A stretch of DNA of 59,063 bases from a virus. The stretch lies in the IMG/VR virus record IMGVR_UViG_3300020401_000020, positions 1 to 59,063 of that record; one strand, written 5' to 3'. Positions within the stretch are counted from its first letter, which is position 1. The number at the start of each line of letters is the position of its first letter. The position numbers and the translations under genes are program-made. Shown piece by piece: positions 7,601 to 14,640 of the stretch. The notes under the pieces are model-generated. The model saw nothing but the letters and a program-made list of their open reading frames with translations, was not told where the DNA came from and made no database searches.

Positions 7601-10349
7601 AGAAAGAACTTCTCCGGAACTATTTCAAGTAGTGGATAGATTAGGTCTTCAAGAATATGGTGATGTAATGGCAGAAGTTGCCATAAAAGAAGCTGGTAAT
7701 AGACCTTTTGCTACACCTGTCAATCCAGTATTTATGTCTACTTACTTTATAAATGAGAACATACAAAAGCTAGTTCCCGGTAGACCTTACGATTCTAAAG
7801 AGATGCTTAAATTTTTAGTAACTCCACACAAGCAAGAAAAACCAATCTACCCAACAGATTCAGGCGGTAAAGAAATTCCAATACTAGGAAGAGATGGACA
7901 ACCAATACTTGATGAACAAGGTCAACCAAGAACTAAAGTACAAAGAAAATCTGAAGATAGGTCATTGACTGCCAGAGAGTTATTTGGAGCTAATAACAAC
8001 CCAGACATTAACCAAGATTTTTATAACGAAGCAAGGAAAGAAATTGTAGACACAAACATAGCTAATCTTTTAATTCAAAGAGCTGCAGATAATAGACCAG
8101 TAACTAAAGAAGAGCTAGAGCTTCTTTTAAATAATGATGCAAATAAAACTTTAATGACAGTATCTAGAGCCTCAACAGGTCCACGTAATATTAGTGCGGG
8201 AATGTTATATGAAATAGGTCACAACGTAGACGGTGAATTAGCTGACTTAGCTGATGATTATTACACAATACATTTGTTTAACGATTACGCAAAAAGTAAA
8301 AATGAAACAATAAAACAAATGTCAATGAATGATAGTTATGACCTTGGCAGAATGAATGATAAATATGCTGATAAATCTCAAGATGGAGCCAATAGAAATC
8401 AGTACAAAATGGGAGGGCACCCTCCGGGTAGATTTTGGTCAAGGCATTATCAAATAGTAGCTAACGTTGGTGAGTTAATGTTAAGGGACTACCGAACTCA
8501 ACAACCAATAGATGATGTAACTGGTGTCAAAACTTTAAATGAATCTCAAAATGATTCTGAATATTTTAGAGGTGAAAACGTCACCAGACTAACAGAAGCC
8601 ACTTTTCCAATAATGATAGATAAAGTAAAAGAAAGTCTTAAAAAACTGTTGCCAAATGAATCTCCTGCAGACATAGACGAAATTGTTGATGGAATAAATT
8701 CACAACGAGCAGGGATAGAGGAATACAGAGATGCAGATGCTCAATTTGAAAGCTACGTAATTGAAAAGTTTCGAGAGAAACGTGGTATGGGAGCTTCTGC
8801 ACCAACACCAGAGCAGAAAATAGTTCTTAGAGAAATAGATACATTTTTAGATGATGTAATTGATGTCGCTCATCTGGGTCAAGTATATGGTGATGTCGAC
8901 CCAGATGGAATTAGAACTAATATGGATAAATTAAATAATTTCTTAGATTCTTCACAGATGTCTGCTTTTAATGGAGTTTTTCCAAATGCACATGAGCTTT
9001 CTGATGAAGCTATAAATAATAGGGTGGTAGGTTCCAGACCTTTAGGAAGCCCTGATAACTATACAGGTCAGACTGACCTAGGAGCGTCAAATCTTTTACA
9101 TACGCGTATTTCTAGAAGCAAGTCTATAAACGATTTAATGAATATGTATGGAGCAGCTTTAACTTTGTCTCCAGATAATTTAAAAGGATTAAGAGAAATA
9201 ATTGGTGCTGTGGCAGTTCTGGACACTACAGAAGATATTAGTTCGTCTAAATATATTGACTACAATTTTGTGGAAAATATTTATAGTTGGTTAACTAATG
9301 ACCTTAATTTTACGGGTAACAGTTTAAGTTTTGAAAAAACAAACAACTCAGCTATTAAAAACTTTTTCTTTCATGCAATGATTTTAGATACTATACAAGG
9401 CAATCGACCTTTATTAAGAGAAGATGCAGATGATTTTCTCAAAAGAATAAACAGAGAAAAAGATTTACCACCTTATAAATTTTTAAAATCTGTACTGCCT
9501 AGCCCAGAATTAAATAGAGACAATCCGAAAGAAGTGGCAAAAGAAGCAAAAAGAATATGGGGTAACTGGGTCAAAGCGGTTAAAGATTTTGAAAATTATA
9601 CTCCTGCAATACCATTAATAGCAGCTTTAAAAAACGACCCTTTTTACAAAGCTATAACTAAAGCAGATGAATTAGACCAAATGGACGAAACGTTTGATGA
9701 CGTTAAGGAAATTGTTAGTAACACGACAAAATCTACTTTTGAAACTCCTTACGTGGGTATTGGACAAAATGAATTTGGTTCAACACCAATGAGAGAAGGT
9801 TTGGGTCAGTCTTATACTAAAAAATCTGTGCGTATGATGTTAAAAGAAGCCATTGAACTTGGTGACCCGAATGTATCTCACATTTTAGTACCAACTAGAT
9901 ATGTAAATGAAAAGTATGGACAGAAACATGGAGCACATGAAAACTTTGACAGAGCTAGAAATGAGCTGCAAAACATAGCAGAGCAAAATGGCGTGGAGTT
10001 ACAAATAGTTAATTATGGTGAGGGTGTTCCTGACAATACAGCCAACCCTACTGAAAACCAGATTGAGTCAGTAGCTGAAAATTATCACCGTAGTATAAAA
10101 GAAGATTTAATAAATCGTTTTAAAGAGTCTAACTTAGAATATAACATAGCAAAAAACAATCTTGAAGGTATAAGAACTGCTTATCTCTTGCCTTTAGAAC
10201 CATTTAGAGTTAGAGATGACAGCACACCTTCTGGTTTTAAAATGAAAACTGTGTTTAGAGGAATGAAACTCGGTGGTTTCGTAGGTAAAGGTATAGTAGG
10301 ATTAAGAGATGAAATATACAACTCGCCACTATCAAAATATGTTACGTAA
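4689..10349 (+). CDS. Giant internal virion/ejection-type protein (1886 aa)
   Basis: After an acidic N-terminus, residues ~75-130 contain a Gly/Ala zipper membrane-like segment (VAGAGVGAAVAGPIGAGVGA) followed by alanine/glycine-rich helices up to ~250. The rest is a long, charged, mostly helical polypeptide with no enzyme motif I can identify. Size, N-terminal glycine zipper and absence of cysteines resemble large proteins that podoviruses inject with their DNA to span the cell envelope. It has the same design as the 1802-aa protein at 48546 but lies 38 kb away, outside the late virion block and next to replication genes. An alternative is a polyvalent protein delivered into the host to act early. 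The virion role is inference. Confidence 0.6.
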   Translation: MVDEVEEKSAIDNDDILTRFGKALQFGLDQPLERIADTFKSFGFNDTEKFLRDLTEEPENYISAAEKFMQGNGINYGWEYLPRAVVEQLGSLAGNVATRVAGAGVGAAVAGPIGAGVGAFAAPVLFEALQILGPTAYERARNEGREEPTLEDWKAIAPTTAISSLLGSLGAQNIARLNSVSKFGIPGNMSRTTRGVLEEGLTEGAQSLVEQTGTTAFTKNGFEVNLRDALGEGIIGAGTGGGINAVFDVAGGLSKFKNFEPQDAQFKDENIDITGIKLIKGQPKYEDLKRQKNVFRGSGVDYDVSRTDTESPIDYLNRLDRELGLGGGNLTREDLIPTTPAQLAFNLGLITNVNPFENPLESLSNEQQESLNNALDEQYANNKVVKIIDAIEDLNYLRGYQRATIATAIQSAIEEAQEIASLYPNLDITQALPTGARAGKEILSTGDINALRDLPPVTNITNSEEYRELRRTLDKNENLTPIETQLILAKQTWAKDKSYSGLELDLNLTYYEDKTGQRYQRTPDEQAVVIQGLNDYFNYSFLTDKYSPETGSRNLGLVLNSEYDMDNPDNLDVERRLTPVMNKVLKKYVDRGTAELEFNRIINTFPIATTFTNNYADLDFRRQELGSKAKDFITQLNDYFGNLIITENIEDAGYGSDVETARVKRLSDYPEFESLGGFFNKPLVKKLRKIFKDNKENQELIAQIYTETFNPLADQTFMRYTMDMKTLQGVFNDMTTGINTYKFLNDRVNYFSLPSEPDGTSFNKLQEALRQEVIDAFDNYVTNPAIRESAEKIITDNFSKAKYFRTRKEIQRDFDEAFIRSYVDDQEIVDIVNTELNEIIDSALQEVGTTNPGLAQELRDKTNQVLNDEDLNVLDGITNSVKYNTKSYMEEHPAEFRGSAEDGPVPPDQVKERIVAQVQNNVSSSRAFTQNFGFLTNAIKQLALKERYEPNAAVKIGRNQDVSKPDYWEFLERTSPELFQVVDRLGLQEYGDVMAEVAIKEAGNRPFATPVNPVFMSTYFINENIQKLVPGRPYDSKEMLKFLVTPHKQEKPIYPTDSGGKEIPILGRDGQPILDEQGQPRTKVQRKSEDRSLTARELFGANNNPDINQDFYNEARKEIVDTNIANLLIQRAADNRPVTKEELELLLNNDANKTLMTVSRASTGPRNISAGMLYEIGHNVDGELADLADDYYTIHLFNDYAKSKNETIKQMSMNDSYDLGRMNDKYADKSQDGANRNQYKMGGHPPGRFWSRHYQIVANVGELMLRDYRTQQPIDDVTGVKTLNESQNDSEYFRGENVTRLTEATFPIMIDKVKESLKKLLPNESPADIDEIVDGINSQRAGIEEYRDADAQFESYVIEKFREKRGMGASAPTPEQKIVLREIDTFLDDVIDVAHLGQVYGDVDPDGIRTNMDKLNNFLDSSQMSAFNGVFPNAHELSDEAINNRVVGSRPLGSPDNYTGQTDLGASNLLHTRISRSKSINDLMNMYGAALTLSPDNLKGLREIIGAVAVLDTTEDISSSKYIDYNFVENIYSWLTNDLNFTGNSLSFEKTNNSAIKNFFFHAMILDTIQGNRPLLREDADDFLKRINREKDLPPYKFLKSVLPSPELNRDNPKEVAKEAKRIWGNWVKAVKDFENYTPAIPLIAALKNDPFYKAITKADELDQMDETFDDVKEIVSNTTKSTFETPYVGIGQNEFGSTPMREGLGQSYTKKSVRMMLKEAIELGDPNVSHILVPTRYVNEKYGQKHGAHENFDRARNELQNIAEQNGVELQIVNYGEGVPDNTANPTENQIESVAENYHRSIKEDLINRFKESNLEYNIAKNNLEGIRTAYLLPLEPFRVRDDSTPSGFKMKTVFRGMKLGGFVGKGIVGLRDEIYNSPLSKYVT

Positions 10350-10524
10350 AGTCAATGAGTTTGACGTAGAAGTCTACTGCACAGAGAACCCGGAAGAAGA
10401 TGTAGTAGAAATGCGTAATGCCAAAAAAAGAGCAATCTTGCAATTATCTGCTACAATAAACGCTAAACGAATAATAAATAAACTGGTACAGACATGGCAC
10501 AAACCGCAGACCAAACAGGCATAG
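10309..10524 (+). CDS. Small basic hypothetical protein
   Basis: 71 aa, overlapping the end of the giant gene by 41 bases. Its ATG follows AGGATTAAGAG, a plausible ribosome site. It is rich in Lys/Arg and aromatic residues at the N-terminus. No domain recognised; it is likely translationally coupled. Confidence 0.55.
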   Translation: MKYTTRHYQNMLRKVNEFDVEVYCTENPEEDVVEMRNAKKRAILQLSATINAKRIINKLVQTWHKPQTKQA

Positions 10525-11015
10525 CTTCCTTAGGCATGTTGGACAGAATGATGGGTCCACTCAAAGCAGAAAAAGCTAGAAATGTAATTACAACTATAGG
10601 CGACATGACTCCTATGGCTCCCGAAGTACGTAGAATGATGGGCAAAGAACCTATGGGCATGGGAGATATGCTCATGGCTGGTACAGGTTTGATAGTCGGC
10701 TTACCTATGAAGGTAGGTGCAGCCCTAGCCAAAGGCACTGATGCTTTAGATGATGCTTTTGACTTACTCAAAGGTTTTAAAAGCACTGAGGATGTTGAAG
10801 CCACTCTTATGAGTATGTTTAAAGAAGGCATGAAAAAAAGAGCAGCGGCTAGTGCAGATGATGTAGCTAGTCCAGACTTTATAGAAGGTACTAATCTAAC
10901 CAACAACGCTCAAAGATTACTTAAAAAAGCACAAGAAGAAGGACTCGTAAACCGTAACTTTAGTTTGCAAGTACCGGAAAATTTAAAAGCCGGAGGCTAC
11001 GTCTACAAAGACTAA
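10494..11015 (+). CDS. Hypothetical protein, Met/Gly/Ala-rich, possible virion protein
   Basis: 173 aa. Residues ~55-85 form a hydrophobic Gly/Met-rich segment (MLMAGTGLIVGLPMKVGAAL) that could insert in a membrane. The remainder is helical and charged. It overlaps the upstream gene by 31 bases and the next small gene by one base (TAATG). Composition resembles the internal virion proteins at 44-48 kb, so an accessory ejection role is possible but unproven. Confidence 0.6.
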   Translation: MAQTADQTGIASLGMLDRMMGPLKAEKARNVITTIGDMTPMAPEVRRMMGKEPMGMGDMLMAGTGLIVGLPMKVGAALAKGTDALDDAFDLLKGFKSTEDVEATLMSMFKEGMKKRAAASADDVASPDFIEGTNLTNNAQRLLKKAQEEGLVNRNFSLQVPENLKAGGYVYKD

Positions 11016-11143
11016 TGGCTGTCCGCAAAGAGCAGAAGCTCCACATCTCCCGAGCTAAATACAAAAAGACTTCACAGGGCAAACGCAATGTGAAGTTTAG
11101 CACTATGAATAAACATAAAAGACGTATGTATTATGGTTATTAG
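11015..11143 (+). CDS. Small basic peptide (42 aa)
   Basis: ATG overlaps the previous stop (TAATG). The peptide is strongly basic (Lys/Arg about one third; ends MYYGY) and resembles in style the tiny basic proteins at 42.7-44.0 kb. It may bind nucleic acid. There is no known family. Confidence 0.55.
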   Translation: MAVRKEQKLHISRAKYKKTSQGKRNVKFSTMNKHKRRMYYGY

Positions 11144-11171
11144 TTAGATGGGGCAAAGCCGAGGGAGAAAT

Positions 11172-11216
11172 ATGAAAAAAATCAGCTCTGCCCCTAGGGG
11201 AGTATTTATCAATTAA
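11172..11216 (+). CDS. Possible 14-residue leader-type peptide
   Basis: MKKISSAPRGVFIN is preceded by an excellent ribosome site (GAGGGAGAAAT). The frame contains the 10-base palindrome CCCCTAGGGG, so translation and RNA folding could interact. It lies in a 134-base gap with no other gene. It may be a regulatory leader peptide or chance. Confidence 0.3.
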   Translation: MKKISSAPRGVFIN

Positions 11217-11241
11217 CCCTGCAATTCTATAACAAATATTA

Positions 11242-11270
11242 TAGACAATACAACACTTTTCGTAGATAAT
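11242..11270 (+). promoter_or_regulatory. Promoter of DUF1289 gene, leaderless geometry
   Basis: TAGACA (11242-11247), a 17-nt spacer and GATAAT (11265-11270) are followed by seven bases and the ATG at 11278. Transcription would begin at or next to the start codon. Confidence 0.5.
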
Positions 11271-11277
11271 CTGACAC

Positions 11278-11496
11278 ATGACATTGAGATTAGATGGGTC
11301 AGTGTCTAATTTGGCTGATAGCCCTTGTACTGGAGTGTGTTCGACGACACAATTTGGACACAAAAGGTGTAAAGGTTGCGGCAGATACGACTTTGAGATA
11401 GTTTCTTCTTATTGGAGTGAACTCACAGAGTTAGAACGTAAACTAATAAACCTAAGAAATGCAGCTCAAGGTTTCAAAATTAGACATTTACGCTAA
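11278..11496 (+). CDS. DUF1289-family protein
   Basis: 72 aa. The pattern SPCTGVCS, then CKGCGR, then an acidic/aromatic stretch ending in ELERKLIN is the DUF1289 signature: four conserved cysteines (CxxxC and CxxC) in a very short protein. The family is common in proteobacteria and probably binds a metal; its function is unknown. No Shine-Dalgarno precedes the ATG, matching the leaderless promoter above. In a phage this is probably an acquired host gene. Confidence 0.8.
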   Translation: MTLRLDGSVSNLADSPCTGVCSTTQFGHKRCKGCGRYDFEIVSSYWSELTELERKLINLRNAAQGFKIRHLR

Positions 11497-11740
11497 AAAC
11501 GACCCTCAAAATCTTTTGGCTTATCATAAGTCTAGGTATCCTGTGCACTTTTTAGATGTTGAATACGAAGCAGAAATAGAACTTGATGGCAAAATAATTA
11601 CCCGTCGAGTACACAACTGCTTATCATTTGAAGACGCTTATAGAAAGACAAAAAGGTCTGAGCCGCATGGCACTGTCCGCAAAATAACCAACGTTGAAGA
11701 CCAATCTTTTACAATTTATCATTATAAATCAAAGGTTTAG
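11459..11740 (+). CDS. Hypothetical protein
   Basis: 93 aa, mixed alpha/beta. It overlaps the DUF1289 gene by 38 bases and has only a weak ribosome site, so it may be coupled or start slightly further in. It is the last gene before the long non-coding region. No family recognised. Confidence 0.5.
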   Translation: MQLKVSKLDIYAKNDPQNLLAYHKSRYPVHFLDVEYEAEIELDGKIITRRVHNCLSFEDAYRKTKRSEPHGTVRKITNVEDQSFTIYHYKSKV

Positions 11741-12081
11741 GGACGAAGGACCACGGACCAAGGACCTAAGGTCAAAAAACTGCAGAAATTAGGTAGAAAT
11801 TAGGTAAAAAAGCCTTAAAAACCCTTTCCTATATAGACATAAATAGTATAAAACCTAATTCCTAAGGTGAGAATTTACAAAAAATACAAAAGAACTATCA
11901 AAATTTTGCAAGAAAATGACCTTATGACCTTAGGTTAAGCTGTAGACCCTGTCCTTAAAGGGTTTTTACCTCATTTCTGTGACCTTAGGTAGACCTTAGG
12001 CGAATTATGTAGATTTTTATATGAAAAGTCTTATAATTACAGTATCAATCTTTCCTAAAATTTCTCCTTTGGTGATTGAGG
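11741..12081. other. Non-coding AT-rich region with repeated CCTNAGG sites (candidate origin/pac/operator)
   Basis: No gene is visible in about 385 bases before the small terminase. The stretch carries CCTAAGG or CCTTAGG cores at about 11764, 11861, 11928, 11981 and 11992, mostly inside GACCTTAGGT or its complement. It also has two tandem AAATTAGGTA copies near 11787 and an inverted pair CCCTTT/AAAGGG near 11822 and 11958. Iterated palindromic sites in AT-rich DNA are typical of replication origins or regulator binding arrays; position before the small terminase also suggests a packaging site. Which of these it is cannot be told from sequence. Confidence 0.5.
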
Positions 12082-12109
12082 CTAGGCAGTAGCAATACTG
12101 CCTAGTTTT
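12032..12109 (+). ncRNA. Candidate small RNA ending in the 12082-12109 terminator
   Basis: TATAAT at 12032-12037 would start a transcript near 12044 that runs only about 65 nt to a perfect terminator. The RNA could form TCAATC/GATTGA (12045-12050 with 12074-12079), leaving a loop containing UUUCUCCUUU. That loop is complementary to the AAAGGAGAAA ribosome sites used across the early genes. The -35 element is poor, so this is tentative. Confidence 0.3.
12082..12109 (+). terminator. Intrinsic terminator before small terminase
   Basis: CTAGGCAGTA, loop GCAA (a GNRA tetraloop), TACTGCCTAG, then TTTT. The stem is a perfect 10 bp. It should end plus-strand transcription from the 2947-11740 genes. 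Confidence 0.85.
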
Positions 12110-12125
12110 AGGGTATCATTCCCAC

Positions 12126-12617
12126 ATGGCAAAACAACTAACTGCTAGTCAAAAGAAGTTTGCTGAAGAATTCGTAATGAATGACGGTAGCAAAACTAAA
12201 GAAGAGTGTGCCTTGTCGGCTGGTTACTCCAAGTCTTCTGCTCGGGTCAGAGCCTCTGAACTAACTAATCCACAAAAATATCCTGAAGTTTGTAAATACA
12301 TAGAAGAATTACAGACTCAAGTAAATCAAAAATACAACGTGACTTTTGGTAGGCATGTCAAGAAACTTGCTGAGATACGCGACGCTGCGTTAGAAAAAGG
12401 CAACTACACGGCTGCCGTCGCAGCTGAGACACAAAGAGGTCGTGCAGCAGGACTGTATGTAGAAAGAAAAGAAGTTAGAACCGGGTCTTTGGAGTCGTTG
12501 AGTGAAGTAGAACTTAAAAAGAAAATGAGAGAACTAGTATTAGATTACAAACCTATGCTCGAAATCGAGAACGCACAACTGGTTGAGCCACCTTCTTCGG
12601 ATATTCTCGACCCATAA
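12126..12617 (+). CDS. terS: Terminase small subunit
   Basis: 163 aa. The N-terminal region is a helix-turn-helix of the terminase small-subunit type (LTASQKKFAEEFVMNDG, then SALSAGYSKSSARVRAS-like spacing and PEVCKYIEEL), followed by a coiled central part for oligomerisation. It recognises phage DNA and hands it to the large subunit encoded 9 kb downstream at 21693; the early block lies between, an unusual separation. There is no clear Shine-Dalgarno: TATCAT lies six bases before the ATG, and the gene begins 16 bases after a terminator. Its 3' end overlaps a converging minus-strand gene by 65 bases. Confidence 0.85.
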   Translation: MAKQLTASQKKFAEEFVMNDGSKTKEECALSAGYSKSSARVRASELTNPQKYPEVCKYIEELQTQVNQKYNVTFGRHVKKLAEIRDAALEKGNYTAAVAAETQRGRAAGLYVERKEVRTGSLESLSEVELKKKMRELVLDYKPMLEIENAQLVEPPSSDILDP

Positions 12618-12801
12618 TATCTTCGTATATTTCTTTTTGAGCTTGTCGCTCGTCCTCTTTAGAAAGCTTGTCAAGTATCCCAACATCTTGTAGCTGGGGC
12701 TTGTAGGTTTTCCATATATTTGCCTTGTCGTTTTTCCAATACCAACTTACCATCCCAAGCGAGTCGCTGGTATGTCCGAATATGTAGCGTGGGGTTTTCA
12801 A
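12553..12801 (-). CDS. Hypothetical small protein, end of early operon
   Basis: 82 aa with a TTG start immediately after the previous stop (TAG-TTG), no obvious ribosome site; an internal ATG at residue 17 is an alternative. It is rich in Lys, Trp and Tyr. The 3' end overlaps the small terminase gene on the other strand. No family recognised. Confidence 0.5.
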   Translation of the reverse strand: MKTPRYIFGHTSDSLGMVSWYWKNDKANIWKTYKPQLQDVGILDKLSKEDERQAQKEIYEDIMGREYPKKVAQPVVRSRFRA

Positions 12802-13047
12802 CTATTGAAGAACAGAAGGTATGGCAATGTCGCCATCAATGTCATTTAGAAGGGTTATGAAATGTCTATAACCATTGTCTTGAACGAACAAGCTGTCGGT
12901 TATAGGTACATCAGATATTTGATTTTGTAATTTTATGGGTAAGCTGTCGATAAAAAGCTCTGCTGTAGCTAAGCTGTCAAAAGTTTGTACATAGCTCAAC
13001 TCTCCTTCTATGAAAACTGCAATAACGTGAATAAATCTTTCTTTCAC
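12802..13047 (-). CDS. Hypothetical small protein, GTG start
   Basis: 81 aa. GTG 13047 overlaps the preceding TGA in a GTGA arrangement, so it is translationally coupled to the 45-aa gene upstream. Mixed alpha/beta; no family recognised. Confidence 0.6.
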   Translation of the reverse strand: MKERFIHVIAVFIEGELSYVQTFDSLATAELFIDSLPIKLQNQISDVPITDSLFVQDNGYRHFITLLNDIDGDIAIPSVLQ

Positions 13048-13181
13048 TTTACTAAAATTCCTTCTTTTTCGTACTGTAGAATAATTTTACTTCTTGATAC
13101 AGGGCAACTTATGTAAAGAAGTGATACTAGCTTGTCGCCTTCATAACCTTCTATACAAGTTTCGTTTATTTTGTAGTTCAT
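13044..13181 (-). CDS. Small hypothetical protein (45 aa)
   Basis: The strong ribosome site AAAAAGGAGAGG precedes ATG 13181, which overlaps the upstream stop by ATGA. The peptide (MNYKINETCIEGYEGDKL...) may be a short helix-turn-helix-like fold (ISCPVSRSKIILQYEKEG), but this is only an impression. Confidence 0.6.
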   Translation of the reverse strand: MNYKINETCIEGYEGDKLVSLLYISCPVSRSKIILQYEKEGILVK

Positions 13182-13264
13182 AACTTACCTCTCCTTTTTA
13201 AAGCGTTCCTTATTTTCTGTAGCTGTTCTGGAGTAAGTTTCCCGTTGTGCTTTGATATGGTCAT
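13178..13264 (-). CDS. Very small basic protein (28 aa)
   Basis: ATG 13264 overlaps the previous TGA and the TGA at 13178 overlaps the next ATG, with GAGGTGG as ribosome site. It contains KLTPEQLQKIRNALKRR, an amphipathic helix. Coupling on both sides argues that it is translated. Confidence 0.5.
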   Translation of the reverse strand: MTISKHNGKLTPEQLQKIRNALKRRGKL

Positions 13265-13488
13265 CTTACCACCTCAACTTCTCCTTCTGTTTCTATTACT
13301 ACTCTAGCCCCACAATTTAAAAGGGGCTTGTCGTTGCCACCGTACTTTACTGTTGCAGATGAAAGTATCTTGACCTCATGGCAATAAGTATTTGTTTTTC
13401 CTTTCTTAATAGTGATGACGGGCTCGTCCGTGCCGTGTTTCTTGTTGGCTCGTATCTTGTGTTGATTTACATGAATATAAGTTTTCAT
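13261..13488 (-). CDS. Conserved phage hypothetical protein (HVNQH family)
   Basis: 75 aa. The start MKTYIHVNQHKIRANKK and the stretch KTNTYCHEVKI followed by CGARVVIETEGEVEV resemble a small protein repeatedly found in cyanophages and other marine phages. Function is unknown; the fold looks like a compact beta protein. Confidence 0.75.
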   Translation of the reverse strand: MKTYIHVNQHKIRANKKHGTDEPVITIKKGKTNTYCHEVKILSSATVKYGGNDKPLLNCGARVVIETEGEVEVVR

Positions 13489-13565
13489 ACTAAATAGATT
13501 TCTAAATTATATACGAAAAGCAAAAGGATTATTCCCATAACAAAGATGATTACATTTTTTATCAT
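13485..13565 (-). CDS. Single-pass membrane peptide (26 aa)
   Basis: MIKNVIIFVMGIILLLFVYN followed by LEIYLV is nearly all hydrophobic, one transmembrane segment. Both ends overlap neighbouring genes by ATGA, so translational coupling supports it. It could modify the host membrane or act as a small toxin-like peptide; no evidence for either. Confidence 0.5.
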   Translation of the reverse strand: MIKNVIIFVMGIILLLFVYNLEIYLV

Positions 13566-14047
13566 GTAGTCCACCATTTTGGCTTGTCCCTTCCTTTTTC
13601 CCACTTTGCATAAGTTTTCTCGTGGATACAGTATCTGCGATAAGCAACGATAGGGTCTTTATGTTTGTACTTGTCGGGCATGGCTTGTGCAACTGTTGTC
13701 ATACTACCTACTTTTATATTTCTAGGTCTTACACATAAAGGTTTTTGAAGTTTTAGATAACTAGCATGTTCTCTACCATATCTATATTTATATTCGTCGC
13801 TCAATGCTAAGAAATGGTATACCAACCACCAATAATTAGAACTTGACTCTCTTGCCCAAATGGTACAAGGATGATTTTTGTATGCAGTTTTGTAGAGTCC
13901 AACTCTATCTGCGTATTCGTCGCCGTCTAATTCTCTGTGTGCTGTGCATAACATCTGTGCTGTTTCTAAGGGCATCTTCACTAGCATTTTATCGGGTTGT
14001 GCTTCTGCTGATAAAACGGGACAATCATCAAAGTAAAAAATGTTCAT
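13562..14047 (-). CDS. Conserved phage protein of unknown function
   Basis: 161 aa, ribosome site AAGGAG. It contains the conserved pattern of a widespread phage family: an N-terminal MNIFYFDDCPVLSAEA, then MLVKMPLETAQMLCTAHR, HPCTIWARESSSNYWWL and QAMPDKYK near the C-terminus. I know this pattern from many phages but no activity is established; relation to DNA glycosylases is sometimes suggested and not visible here. Confidence 0.75.
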   Translation of the reverse strand: MNIFYFDDCPVLSAEAQPDKMLVKMPLETAQMLCTAHRELDGDEYADRVGLYKTAYKNHPCTIWARESSSNYWWLVYHFLALSDEYKYRYGREHASYLKLQKPLCVRPRNIKVGSMTTVAQAMPDKYKHKDPIVAYRRYCIHEKTYAKWEKGRDKPKWWTT

Positions 14048-14056
14048 TCTTTCTCC

Positions 14057-14347
14057 TTAAATTAATTCTTTGTTGTAGTCGTATTGACCTTCGTTCATGC
14101 TTTCTATCCATGTCCACTTGCCTTCTATTTTATAAAGAATATCTTTACAACAAGACATACCGTGAACAACTAAAGCAATATCTCCTGACCAAGCTGGACA
14201 ATCAGGCGTGTAGCTTTTTAAGATAGCGACATTGTATAAGTTATCTTCGCAAAAATACTCTCCATGATTATCTCTTGTAGAGAAGCCATAAATGTCGTTT
14301 AGTTCCTCTGCTATTTCTCTTAAATCTTCTTCTGTTGCTGACCTCAT
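14057..14347 (-). CDS. Small hypothetical early protein
   Basis: 96 aa, acidic, with four cysteines including CC at ~69-70. The ribosome site is a GGAGAAA-type sequence as in the rest of this operon. No family recognised. Confidence 0.65.
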   Translation of the reverse strand: MRSATEEDLREIAEELNDIYGFSTRDNHGEYFCEDNLYNVAILKSYTPDCPAWSGDIALVVHGMSCCKDILYKIEGKWTWIESMNEGQYDYNKELI

Positions 14348-14360
14348 TTATTTTCTCCAT

Positions 14361-14627
14361 TTATAAATTATTATCATAAAATTCCCTGCCGTCTATAATA
14401 AAAGGCAGTTCTCTTAAATACTTTTCGTCATCAAAGAACATGGCTTGTCCTTGTTCATCTGTGAAACAAGCATCATCACTACCACCGATATAGACTCCAC
14501 CTTCTTCATCTCTATAACAATCTCTTTCTATGCACGTTGCTAGTTTTTCTTCATCAGTTAAGTTATCAAAGTCGTGAAACTTTTCATCACAAGTATTTAT
14601 CTTGTCTATCTTATTCCAATCTATCAT
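14361..14627 (-). CDS. Small acidic hypothetical early protein
   Basis: 88 aa from ATG 14627 (MIDWNKIDKI), chosen because ATAGGAGAAAACAA lies directly upstream; an upstream in-frame ATG lacks a ribosome site. Strongly acidic (Asp/Glu rich), as expected of DNA-mimic or inhibitor proteins, but no family is recognised. Confidence 0.65.
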   Translation of the reverse strand: MIDWNKIDKINTCDEKFHDFDNLTDEEKLATCIERDCYRDEEGGVYIGGSDDACFTDEQGQAMFFDDEKYLRELPFIIDGREFYDNNL

Positions 14628-14640
14628 TTGTTTTCTCCTA

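Noticed and set aside
10463-10906. 147-aa minus-strand frame
   Set aside because: Antisense of the 173-aa gene which has better context.
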